From positions 1,488,001 through 1,552,000 of the forward strand of contig CBDFKF010000004.1 in the NCBI GenBank assembly GCA_965248765.1: a stretch of DNA of 64,000 bases, in the 5' to 3' direction. Both the position numbers and the translations under genes were made by a program. Below, piece after piece: positions 25,844-33,967 of this stretch. The notes under the pieces were generated by a model. It worked only from the letters and a program-made list of their open reading frames with translations, searched no databases and was not told where the DNA came from. Every line of letters begins with the position of its first letter. Position 1 is the stretch's first letter. The stretch comes from CBDFKF01 sp965248765 (lineage in GTDB: Bacteria > Pseudomonadota > Alphaproteobacteria > VGEJ01).

Positions 25844-26638
25844 ATGGACCTCGGTCTAACCGATAAGGTCGCGCTCATCACCGCCTCGAGCGCCGGCCTC
25901 GGCAAGGCGATCGCCGTCGAGCTCGCCGCCGAAGGGGCAAAGGTCGCGATCTGTGCGCGCGGGGCCGAGACCCTGGAAGAAACCCGTAAGGAGATCGCGG
26001 ATGCGGGCGGCGATGTTCTCGCTGTTGCCGCGGACATGACCAAGCCGGCCGACATCGAGCGCTTCGTCAAGGAGACGGTCGATCACTTCGGCCGGCTCGA
26101 CATCCTCGTCAACAACGCCGGCGATGCGGTCATCGGCCGCACCATCGCCGATGCCGATGAGGAATGGCAGAAGATCTACGACGTAACACTGTGGAGCGCG
26201 GTGCGCGCGACCCGCGCGGCGGTGCCGCACATCAAGGCAACCGGCGCCGGCAACATCATCAACATCGCCTCGGTCTCGGGCCACACCGGCCTCGGCGGCA
26301 TGATCGATTACAACTCGGCCAAGGCGGCGATGCTGTCGATGACCAAGACGCTGGCCCAGGACCTCGGCCCCGACAACATCCGGGTCAACGCCGTCAACCC
26401 AGCGCTGATCCGCACCCCGCTGTGGGAACGTATGGCCCAGGAGGTGTTCGTTCCCAGCCTCGGCAAGGACGTCGATGAGGTCTTCACCGCCCTCTCCTCG
26501 CAGAACCTTTTGATCCACCGCTTCGGTCGGCCCGATGAGGTCTCCGGCATCGTCGCCCTGCTCGCCTCCGACCGCGCGAGCTTCGTCACCGGCGCGTGTT
26601 GGAACATCGACGGCGGCTTCACAAAGTTCATCATCTGA
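25844..26638 (+). CDS. Short-chain dehydrogenase/reductase
   Basis: A 264-residue classical SDR. Cofactor motif in TASSAGLGKAIA near residue 14 (the usual second Gly is replaced within TASSAGLG, which is common), DMTKPAD, NNAG at about 90, catalytic Ser in NIASVSGHTG and YNSAK. The C-terminal FVTGACWNIDGGFT closes the fold. Substrate not predictable. A good Shine-Dalgarno (GAGGGAGGGGA) precedes the ATG. Likely co-transcribed with the acetamidase/formamidase upstream. A REP-like repeat follows. Confidence 0.88.
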   Translation: MDLGLTDKVALITASSAGLGKAIAVELAAEGAKVAICARGAETLEETRKEIADAGGDVLAVAADMTKPADIERFVKETVDHFGRLDILVNNAGDAVIGRTIADADEEWQKIYDVTLWSAVRATRAAVPHIKATGAGNIINIASVSGHTGLGGMIDYNSAKAAMLSMTKTLAQDLGPDNIRVNAVNPALIRTPLWERMAQEVFVPSLGKDVDEVFTALSSQNLLIHRFGRPDEVSGIVALLASDRASFVTGACWNIDGGFTKFII

Positions 26639-26655
26639 CGCCGCATCGATCCCAA

Positions 26656-26726
26656 CACCCCTCACCCCGGACCCTCTCCCGCAAGCGGGAGAAGGAGGGA
26701 CCCGCGAGCCGCGGGAGGGTGAGGGT
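26656..26726. repeat. Dispersed palindromic (REP-like) repeat, copy 2
   Basis: Contains CCCTCTCCCGCAAGCGGGAG with a perfect CTCCCGC/GCGGGAG hairpin, then GGAGGGACCCGCG and GGGAGGGTGAGGG. It matches the copy at 9127-9200 in order and spacing, and again lies between a plus-strand gene and a converging minus-strand gene. Confidence 0.7.
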
Positions 26727-26731
26727 CGGCC

Positions 26732-26869
26732 TCAGAGGTCGAGGCTGATGCCCCAATCGACGTTGTCGGGCGAGCCCTCGGCGTGGAAGCCGAGGCTCTC
26801 GCAGCCGCCCAGGCCCACAACAAGTGCGAGCACCAGGCCGACCGCTAGCACGCCGGCAAGCCGCCTCAT
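26732..26869 (-). CDS. Small putative lipoprotein, 45 residues
   Basis: Starts MRRLAGVLAVGLVLALVVG with a lipobox-like GLGGC at residues 19-23, followed by only about 22 mature residues (ESLGFHAEGSPDNVDWGISLDL). Its ATG overlaps the TGA of the decayed methyltransferase gene (ATGA), which suggests translational coupling in the ancestral operon. No family recognised. The short size and lack of a clear ribosome site leave real doubt. Confidence 0.5.
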   Translation of the reverse strand: MRRLAGVLAVGLVLALVVGLGGCESLGFHAEGSPDNVDWGISLDL

Positions 26870-27596
26870 GCAACCGCGTCCGGGTTGGCCAGCAGATAGA
26901 ACACCGAGCGGCAGGGTGAGCTGACGTGCGCTCGCGTAACGTGAAGCTAGCGCCGACAAGCTTCGCCTCGAGGGCGGCGATGCCAAAGCCGCGGTAGCCC
27001 ACCTCCCACTTAATGCGCCCACGAATCGGTCGGATCGAGACTGCGGAAGGTTTTGAGAAAGTTGAGCTTGCGGAACGCGAAGCGCTGACGCACGAGAAAG
27101 CGGTTGAGATAGAGCCGCCAGTCGATTTGGAAGCCCTGATAGGGCACCGAGATCACGACATAGTGCGCCCCGATTGGCGAAAAACCCGCAAGACGCCGTC
27201 GACCTCCCCCCACTGCAGGTGCTCGAGCATCTCGCAGCAAACGATGGCATCGAAACCGGCGATGTCCTCGGGATCGACCCGGCCGATGTCCACCACGATG
27301 TGAGCGATGCCCGCGCTCTGGTGGGGTGCGGGCGCGATGTCGAGGGTGGTCACCGCGAAGCCGACATTGCCGAGCATCGCCGAGACCAGCCCCAGCCCCG
27401 GCCCCACCTCGAGCACGCTCGCGACCTCGAGCCCGGCCAACAGGTGCACCTGCAGCCACTGATGGGTGATCCGCTTCTCCGAGTAGTAGCGGAACCACTC
27501 GGCCCGCCGCGCCGCCGCATTGCCGACGAACTGCGCTAGGTGCCCGCCGTCCAGGGGGACGGCGGGGGCAACGGTTGGTTGCGGCGCGTCAGCCAA
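26866..27596 (-). pseudogene. SAM-dependent methyltransferase with several frameshifts
   Basis: The first frame (from 27596) gives the Rossmann methyltransferase core (SVLEVGPGLGLVSAMLGNVG, TLDIAPAPH, AIVCCEMLEHLQW). Near 27180 a T-run (GTTTTTC) shifts the frame. The protein resumes as GAHYVVISVPYQGFQIDW and LYLNRFLVRQRFAFRKLNFL, stops at CAT TAA near 27012 (one extra T), and resumes as WEVGYRGFGIAALEAKL. It shifts again and ends CRSVFYLLANPDAVA with TGA at 26868-26866. Together these form a normal class I methyltransferase of about 240 residues. At least three or four indels, two in homopolymers, mean either a dead gene or a poorly read stretch. Confidence 0.75.
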
Positions 27597-27610
27597 GCCT
27601 GCGCGTGGCC

Positions 27611-28780
27611 TCAGTAGGCGAGGATGCCGGTCTTTTGCACCCAGCGGCCGTTCTCGACCTGGGCGATGAAGCCGTGGGAGCGCGGCAGGTGGCTATCCTT
27701 CGAGAAGCTCACCGGCGGACCGCCGAAGATGTCCTGGTAGCCGTCGATCTGCTCGAGGCCCGCCACCAGCGATTCCGGCGTCAGGTCGGGTCCGGCGTTG
27801 CGCGCCCCCTCGGCGAACAGGTGCATCGCATCGTAGGTGTAGGCGGCCTCGATGCCCGCCGGCTGGCCGAAGCGCTCCTCATAGCGCTTCATCCACTCCT
27901 GCACCGCGGCCGGCGCGGTATCGGCGTAGGGAATGGGCGTTTGCCCGGTGGCATAGAGCCCGTTCATCGCTTCGCCGCCGAGTGCCGCCACCGTCTGGGC
28001 ATAGCCCGCGCCGCTCACCAGGAAATCGACGTCCCAGCCCATGGCGCGCGCGGTCTTGACCGCCCCGACGGTCTCGCGGATGACCGTGCCGAGCGTCACC
28101 AGATCAGCACCGTCGCTCCTCAGCTTGGCGATCTGGGTGGCGAAATCGGTGGCACCCCGCTTGTAGGTGGTCTCCGAGACCAGCTCCATGCCCATCGCGT
28201 CGAGCTGATCGGCCACCCCGGCCCGGATGATCTCGCCGTAGCCGTCGTCCTGGTAGAGGATACCCACGCTCTTGTAGCCGTTCTGCTCCACCAAGTGCTT
28301 CACGCCGAAGCGCATCAGGTCGTAATACGGTGAGAAGTACCCGAACTTGAGCGGATCGTGCGGCTTGAAAAACAGGTCGGCCGGTGACATCGGAAAGAGG
28401 TGTGGCAGTCCCTTCTTCAAGATCAACGGCATGGTCGCGGCGGAGGTCGGCGTGCCCAGCGAGGCGATCATCGCGAAGATATTGTCCCGGCTCAGCAGCT
28501 TCTGGGTCGCCAACACCGCCTTTTTGGGATCGTAGGCTGAATCCTCGACGACGATACGGATCATGCGGCCGTGGATCCCGCCGGCCGCGTTGATCTCCTC
28601 GGCCGCCATCTCCAGGCCGTTCTTCATAGGCACGCCGAAGAAGTTGATCGGACCGCTCAGGTCCTGGTGGGAGCCGAGCACGATCTCGGTGTCGGTGACT
28701 CCCTGGGTCTCGGCCGCCGCGGGCAAAGCCTGCCCTAGCAGCACGACGGCGGCGATCGCCGCCCACGCCGCGATTCTCAT
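27611..28780 (-). CDS. Branched-chain amino acid-type ABC substrate-binding protein
   Basis: A 389-residue periplasmic binding protein with a signal peptide (residues 1-23, PAAA) and the LivK fold (VLGSHQDLSGPINFFGVPMKNGLEMAAEEINAAGG, then YGEIIRAGVADQLDAMGMEL). The Shine-Dalgarno GGGGGAAA supports ATG 28780. It lies 26 bases after the acyl-CoA ligase gene in a livF-ligase-binding protein operon. Clusters like this usually also hold livG, livH and livM and import aromatic or branched acids that the ligase then activates. Those genes are missing here. Ligand unknown; aromatic or fatty acids are more likely than amino acids given the ligase. Confidence 0.87.
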   Translation of the reverse strand: MRIAAWAAIAAVVLLGQALPAAAETQGVTDTEIVLGSHQDLSGPINFFGVPMKNGLEMAAEEINAAGGIHGRMIRIVVEDSAYDPKKAVLATQKLLSRDNIFAMIASLGTPTSAATMPLILKKGLPHLFPMSPADLFFKPHDPLKFGYFSPYYDLMRFGVKHLVEQNGYKSVGILYQDDGYGEIIRAGVADQLDAMGMELVSETTYKRGATDFATQIAKLRSDGADLVTLGTVIRETVGAVKTARAMGWDVDFLVSGAGYAQTVAALGGEAMNGLYATGQTPIPYADTAPAAVQEWMKRYEERFGQPAGIEAAYTYDAMHLFAEGARNAGPDLTPESLVAGLEQIDGYQDIFGGPPVSFSKDSHLPRSHGFIAQVENGRWVQKTGILAY

Positions 28781-28806
28781 CCCGTTTCCCCCTGTTGTCG
28801 CCACAC

Positions 28807-30669
28807 TTAGGAAGCGTCCTGATAGAGCGATTCTACCACGTCGCGATACTTCTCATTCACGAACTTGCGCTTGAGCTTCATCGTCGGCGTCAGCTCCTCG
28901 TCCTCGGGCGTGAGCTCGGTATCGATCAGCGCAAACCGCTTGACCGTCTCGACCCTGGCGAGGTCGTGGTTGACCGCCTCGATCGCCTCGCCGATCAGCG
29001 CCCGCACCGGCTCGGCCCGGGTGAGGCTCGCGAAGTTGGTGAACGGCACGCTGTGGTCCTGCGCGAACTTGGCGACGTTGTCATAGTCGATCATCACCAG
29101 GCAGACGAGGTAGCGCCGACCATCGCCGATCACCACGGCATCGCTGATGAACGGACTGAACTTGAGCTGGTTCTCGATCTCCGAGGGCGTGATGTTCTTG
29201 CCACCGGCGGTGATGATGATGTCGGACTTGCGCTCGGTGATGCGGAGGTTGCCGGCGGCATCGAGCTCGCCAACGTCGCCGGTGTGGAGCCAGCCGCCGC
29301 GCAGCGTTTCCGTGGTCTTTTCGGCCAAGCCGAGATAGCCCATGAACACGTGCGGGCCCTTCAACAGCACCTCGCCGTCATCGGCGAGGCGCAGCTCGGT
29401 GCCGGGCAGCGCCTGGCCCACGGCACCAATCGCCTGGGGGCCGCGGGCGTGAAAGGTGGCGACCGCGGTGTTCTCGGTCTGGCCGTAGCCCTCGCGTAAG
29501 TCGAGGCCGAGCGCGTGGTACCAGCGGATGAGATCGGGCGAGATCGGCGCCGCCCCCGACAGCAGCAGCCGCGCCCGGTCGAGGCCTAGCAGACGGCGCA
29601 CGTTCCGCAAGACGAGTGTGCACCCGCACCAGTCAGCCAGGGCCAACCCGAACGGTACCGGCCGCTCGGCGCTCCGGTATCGTGCGGCGCGCTGGCCGAG
29701 CCCGAGCGTGAGCCGATAGGCCGCTTGCTCGAACGCCGTTCCTTCCGCGAGCGCCAGCACGATGCCGGAGTAGAGCTTCTCCCAGATCCGCGGCACCGCG
29801 AAGAACACTGTGGGCGCCACCTCGCGCAGGTTCTCCGGCACCGTCTCCGGGCTCTCGGCAAAATTCACGACCGAGCCGGTGCCGAGTGGCCGGTAGCAGG
29901 TGAAGACCCGCTCGACGATGTGGCTCAAGGGCAGGAACGAGAACAGCTCGTCCTCGGGACCCTCCGGCACCAGCTCCTTCAGAGCCTGCACCTGAAACAG
30001 GATGTTGCGATGGCTGATCATCGCGCCCTTCGGCGGGCCGGTCGTACCCGAGGTGTAGATCAGGATGGCGAGATCGTCTTCGCTCGCGGCGGCCACCGAG
30101 GATGCCCATTCGTCCGGATGAACCTTGGCGTAGTCATGCCCGAGGGCGATCAGGTCATCGAGGCCCATGACGCCGGGATCCTGGAGGCCGGCGAGGCCCT
30201 TGGTGTCGAACACGACGATCCGGACCAGGCTCGGCAGCGCATCGCGCATCGCGAGGCACTTGTCGAGCTGCTCCTCGTCCTCGGCGAAATAGACCCGGGC
30301 GCCGCAGTCGGTGGCGACGTAGCGTACCTGCGCGGCGGCGCTTGTCGTATAGACACCGACCGAAACCGCGCCGATCCCCAGCGCGCCGAGATCGGCGTAC
30401 AGCCACTCGGGCCGGTTCTCGCTGCAAATGGCGATGCGCTCGCCGCGCTTGATCCCGAGGGCGCGCAAGCCGAGGCCGACCGCTTCCGCCCGCTCGCCGA
30501 ACTCAGCCCAGCTGATACCGTGCCAGATGCCAAGGCGCTTCTCGCGCAACGCCGGCGCCTCACCACGCGCCCGCGCCGCCTCGAACAGGGCGGGGACGGT
30601 CAAAGGCTGTGCGGCGGGCATGCCCGCCGGCACGCTCGCGCGCTCGTCGGCCGCATCCTTTAGCGCCAT
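28807..30669 (-). CDS. Long-chain acyl-CoA synthetase-type AMP-dependent ligase
   Basis: A 620-residue adenylate-forming enzyme. ATP motif YTSGTTGPPKGA (about residue 195), then GYGQTENTAVATFH, LHTGDVGELD and the linker ITERKSDIIITAGGKNITPSEIE. C-terminal lysine region LTPTMKLKRKFVNEKY is typical of the long-chain fatty-acid CoA ligase subgroup often found in liv operons. It activates a carboxylic acid to its CoA thioester in the cytoplasm. The start at 30669 overlaps the livF stop by ten bases. An upstream open frame inside livF is a shadow. Confidence 0.88.
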   Translation of the reverse strand: MALKDAADERASVPAGMPAAQPLTVPALFEAARARGEAPALREKRLGIWHGISWAEFGERAEAVGLGLRALGIKRGERIAICSENRPEWLYADLGALGIGAVSVGVYTTSAAAQVRYVATDCGARVYFAEDEEQLDKCLAMRDALPSLVRIVVFDTKGLAGLQDPGVMGLDDLIALGHDYAKVHPDEWASSVAAASEDDLAILIYTSGTTGPPKGAMISHRNILFQVQALKELVPEGPEDELFSFLPLSHIVERVFTCYRPLGTGSVVNFAESPETVPENLREVAPTVFFAVPRIWEKLYSGIVLALAEGTAFEQAAYRLTLGLGQRAARYRSAERPVPFGLALADWCGCTLVLRNVRRLLGLDRARLLLSGAAPISPDLIRWYHALGLDLREGYGQTENTAVATFHARGPQAIGAVGQALPGTELRLADDGEVLLKGPHVFMGYLGLAEKTTETLRGGWLHTGDVGELDAAGNLRITERKSDIIITAGGKNITPSEIENQLKFSPFISDAVVIGDGRRYLVCLVMIDYDNVAKFAQDHSVPFTNFASLTRAEPVRALIGEAIEAVNHDLARVETVKRFALIDTELTPEDEELTPTMKLKRKFVNEKYRDVVESLYQDAS

Positions 30670-31427
30670 TGCTTCTTCCGTTTCCAGCGTCGCTCGCCGC
30701 GTATCCCGCTTTCCCGTTGGCCGAGGTAGAACTCGCGGATGTCGGCGTGGGCCAAGAGCTTGGCGCACGGCCCCTCCATCGCCACCCGCCCGACCTCGAG
30801 CACATAGCCATAATCGGCGAGCGAGAGCGCCACTTGGGCGTTCTGCTCGACCAGCAGGATAGTCACGCCCTGCTCCGTACGGATGCGCTCGACGATGGCG
30901 AAGATCTCCTTGACCAGCCGCGGCGAGAGCCCGAGCGAGGGCTCGTCCAGCAGCAACAGCCGGGGCCGGGCCATCAGCGCCCGGCTGATCGCCACCATCT
31001 GTTGCTCGCCGCCCGAGAGCCGCCCGGCGAGCATCGACCACCGCTCTTCGAGCACCGGGAAATAGCCGTGCACAAGGCCGAGGTCGCGTTGTACGCCCTG
31101 CGAATCGCGCCGCAGATAGGCACCCATCATCAGGTTCTCGCGCACCGTGAGCTGCGGGAACAGCTCGCGTCCTTCCGGCACGTGGCCGATGCCGCGGCCA
31201 GCGATTCGGTCGGGGTCGGCGCCCTGGATCTCCTCGCCCGCGAAGGCGATGGTGCCCTTGGCCGGGTCCATCACCCCTGAGATGGTCTTGAGCACCGTGG
31301 TCTTGCCGGCACCGTTGGCGCCGAGCACCGTGACGATGGCGCCGTCCTCGACATCGAGGCTCACCCCGCGGATCGCCGCGATCGGGCCGTAGTAGGTCTC
31401 GAGATTGCGCAGGCTCAACAGCGCCAT
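30660..31427 (-). CDS. livF: Branched-chain ABC transporter ATPase LivF
   Basis: A 255-residue ABC ATPase. Walker A GANGAGKTT at about 35, Q-loop region, signature LSGGEQQ and Walker B RLLLLDEPSLGLSP, then switch His region LLVEQNAQVALSLADYGYVLE. The LivF class is told by MALLSLRNLETYYGPIAAIRGVSL and GHVPEGRELFPQLTVRENL. It energises uptake with LivG at two permeases. None of livG, livH, livM is present here. A divergent sulfotransferase begins 36 bases upstream, so the operon appears cut at this point. The basic C-terminal tail (RRWKRKKQWR) is unusual. Confidence 0.88.
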   Translation of the reverse strand: MALLSLRNLETYYGPIAAIRGVSLDVEDGAIVTVLGANGAGKTTVLKTISGVMDPAKGTIAFAGEEIQGADPDRIAGRGIGHVPEGRELFPQLTVRENLMMGAYLRRDSQGVQRDLGLVHGYFPVLEERWSMLAGRLSGGEQQMVAISRALMARPRLLLLDEPSLGLSPRLVKEIFAIVERIRTEQGVTILLVEQNAQVALSLADYGYVLEVGRVAMEGPCAKLLAHADIREFYLGQRESGIRGERRWKRKKQWR

Positions 31428-31463
31428 GGCCCCGCCCCGCCGGATTGCGAAGGCATTATACCC

Positions 31464-32270
31464 GTGCTGCCCGAACTGAGCGTGGCGCACAATGGTACAA
31501 TCCTAGCCCAGGGTTGCGCTCGGCTAGACGCGCCATACGGGAAGCGATCGTTGGCTAACCCACCCATCTTCATCGTCGGTAACGCGCGGTCGGGAACCTC
31601 GCTCCTGCGACGCATCATCGGCTCGCACAGCGACGTCGTGATTCCCATGGAGTTGCACTATTTCAATCGCTACTGGCGCCGTGCCGGCCGCGATAACGCG
31701 TTGCGGAGCCCAGCCGCGGCGCGGTCGTTCATCACGCGTTTCCTGTCCGGGCCCGAGGTGGCCGGCATGAACTTCACGGCGGCGGAGCTGGCGGACATCC
31801 AAGGTGCTCTGATGGCGCGTGACCCGCTTACCCATGATGCCGTGCTGGGCACGGTGATCGGCGCCTATGCGGACCGCTACGGCCGCGCTCGGTGGGGCGA
31901 GAAGACGCCATCGCACCTTCGCTTCGTCCCGGTCATCGTGCGGGAGTTTCCCGCCGCGCGGTTCGTGTGCCTCGTACGCGATCCGCGCGATGTCAGCCTG
32001 TCGTGGCGCAAGACGGACTACAATCGCAGCAACGTCGTTCACCACGCCGCGCAATGGCGCCGGGCTACGGCGTCCATCCAACGCTACGCGGTCGCGTACG
32101 CCGATCGTTTCACGACCGTCCGCTATGAGGATCTCACGGCTGATCCGGCAACAGTGGTCGCCGGCATTTGTGAGCATCTCGATCTTGCCTACGAGCCGTC
32201 CATGCTGGATCAGGCCAACGATCCGAGCGGCGGCGGCACGCCGCTGCCCGAATGGAAGCTGCGAGCGTAA
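31464..32270 (+). pseudogene. Sulfotransferase, 3' end replaced by group II intron
   Basis: The frame encodes a P-loop sulfotransferase. 5'-PAPS site GNARSGTSLL, a catalytic-region His/Glu in MELHYFN, 3'-PAPS site LVRDPRDVSLSW and FTTVRYEDLTADP. These enzymes transfer sulfate from PAPS to sugars or lipids. The domain stops abruptly at PEWKLRA: the last host codon is about 32267, and the TAA comes from the truncated intron. About 20-40 C-terminal residues are missing. The PAPS sites are kept, so some function is not excluded. The real start may be TTG 31551 (GGGAAG upstream, product beginning ANPPIFIVG), because the GTG at 31464 has no ribosome site. Confidence 0.7.
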
Positions 32271-33004
32271 CCACTTGGCGATCAGATGCAGCAATCGTCG
32301 GTCGCCAATGCGATGTTCCAGGAACCGAACTAACCAGCCTCTGGAGATCTCATCGAAGAAGCCGCGGATATCCGCATCCACGATCCAGTGCATCTCGCGC
32401 CGTTCGATGCCGTAGGCCAGGGCATCGAGCGCATCATGCGCCCCGCGCGCCGGTCGGAATCCATAGCTGAAACCCAGGAAAGCCGCCTCGTAAACGGCGT
32501 CAGAAGCACATCGACCACGGCCCTTTGAACAATCTTGTCCTCAAGTGCCGCGATCCCGAGCGGGCGTGTGCCCCCGTCCGGCTTCGGGATGTTCACCCGC
32601 CGGACCGGCGTCGCTCGATAAGCGCCGCTGTGTACACGCCGGTGCAGATCGAGCAGTCGCTCGTCCAGCCCCGTGGCGTACACTCGCCATGTCACGCCGT
32701 CGACACCCGGGGCCGCGTCTCGCCTCAACGCAAGATACGCCTCCCCCAGCGCCAGGGGCGTGATGTGGTGCAGCAGCGCCGTCAGTCGCTCCCGTGGCTT
32801 CCTCTTGAAGAATTGCCGTATCCGCTCGATCGACTGGAACACAGGGGCCCAACTCAGTGTTTGGTCCGTGTGCCGATCTCCCGGATTCCCGTCGGTCCCG
32901 GCCCTTGGCTCCACCAACTCCTCAACGGCTTGCACCGCTTCGTTCGACGGCTTCTTCGCTATTATGGCCGGGTCTGACTTCTTCCCGTCGTTCATCATCG
33001 GCAT
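32268..33004 (-). pseudogene. ltrA: Group II intron reverse transcriptase/maturase, truncated and frameshifted
   Basis: Starts at ATG 33004 after a perfect Shine-Dalgarno (GGAGGTAATCCG). RT domains 0-2 are seen: LTALLHHITPLALGEAYLALRRDAAPGVDGVTW, then VRRVNIPKPDGGTRPLGIAALEDKIVQRAV. One base is missing near 32500 (ACGCCGTTTACG). The next frame continues YEAAFLGFSYGFRPARGAHD and the catalytic region start HWIVDADIRGFFDEI. The sequence ends at LLHLIAKWL. The YADD box, the X domain and the endonuclease domain are absent. Confidence 0.8.
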
Positions 33005-33353
33005 CGGATTACCTCCTTTCCGATGCGGTCCCGGGCACATCCGGGACAACAGGAAGACCTCTCAGGTCCCGACAAAGGACGTACGTGCGTGCCTGGGTTC
33101 TTCGACGCCGCGAAGCCCGACCGTGCCTGACCATCGCAGCACAACCGGTGTTGCCTTCAACCTTTGAAAGAGTCTCGGCACTTCGAATGCGTAGGTTTCG
33201 GCGCTCAATAGCCCCGCCCACACGCGCCGCTACCGACGCTTCACCGACAGCCTCACGGCTGCCGGCGCACGGCTCGCGGAGAAACGTGGATCGGCTCATC
33301 CTTCGTTCCGGAGAACTTTCATCTCCTGTCCTTTGTCAGTTAGCCTGACGCAC
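32268..33353 (-). mobile_element. Group II intron fragment (5' part)
   Basis: On the minus strand the sequence begins GTGCG (33353-33349), the conserved 5' end of group II introns. It runs through about 350 bases of structured RNA region to a reverse transcriptase ORF. The intron breaks off at about 32268 in the middle of the RT, fused to the sulfotransferase gene. RNA domains V and VI and the 3' splice site are missing, so it cannot splice or move. Confidence 0.75.
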
Positions 33354-33379
33354 TTTAAATCCTACCCCCGCAACCAAAT

Positions 33380-33416
33380 AAAGCCCGTTAAGTCAAATAC
33401 TTAGAGGGCTTTCTCT
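33380..33416 (+). terminator. Possible intrinsic terminator
   Basis: AAAGCCC (33380-33386) pairs with GGGCTTT (33406-33412) around a 19-base AT-rich loop, followed by CTCTTTT. On the plus strand this fits a weak terminator. No complete gene now precedes it, so it may be left from a lost gene or an island edge. Confidence 0.4.
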
Positions 33417-33812
33417 TTTCCGACGATCGAGGGCCATTTGGCGCGTGGACCCACTGTGGACCCATGAGGGAGCGAAACTCTGCGCGCTTCCGAGCGGTCG
33501 TGCACGTCGTTCCTGACCCCAGTTCGGCAAGATGCCTGGTTACACCCAAGTGCAGACCACGGCGTGCTGCGCACATGTCCGCGGCGAATGATGTTTCGGC
33601 CAATCTTGAGGCCGCTTTTGGATGATGGAGGGAACAAAACTGGGTTCGAACCCTCTCCGATTTGATCGCTGCACGGCAGGGGCGCCGTTCGCCGCCTCGC
33701 CGCGTCTCCCAGCCGGAGTCGATCTCGAAGCGGCCATCCAGGCGGCAGTGCCGGGACTCTCAGTACTAGAACGACAAGCCGCCATAGGGGCGGATTAGCG
33801 GCCGTCGCCGGA

Positions 33813-33872
33813 TGCGCCACTGAAGTGCTCATTGAACGGTGGCGACGACGCTACAACCAGATCAGGCCTTCC
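33813..33872 (+). pseudogene. IS3-family transposase remnant
   Basis: About 20 codons read ATEVLIERWRRRYNQIRPS, the well-known C-terminal motif near the end of IS3-family OrfB transposases. Neither the rest of the transposase nor terminal repeats are visible around it. Confidence 0.55.
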
Positions 33873-33967
33873 CTGCGACGGTGTTCGTCTAACAAAAATG
33901 TTAGTATCGTTCGTTGGGACAATCCAATTGAACCCCAGGTCGAGCGGTATCAAACGGCTTAACTTTT

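Larger units (their letters stand above)
33354..33967. other. Gene-poor scar region between intron and ISP fragment
   Basis: A 614-base stretch with no intact gene. It holds a hairpin with a T-rich tail (33380-33416), a direct repeat GTGGACCCA twice in a row of 20 bases (33442-33462), a self-complementary GGGTTCGAACCC near 33650 that looks like a tRNA T-loop but has no tRNA around it, and an IS3 transposase scrap at 33813-33872. The overall impression is layered insertion and deletion. Confidence 0.6.

Noticed and set aside
33640..33670. GGGTTCGAACCC resembling a tRNA T-loop
   Set aside because: The T-stem does not pair beyond three bases on either strand, and no anticodon or acceptor arm is found at the right distance.
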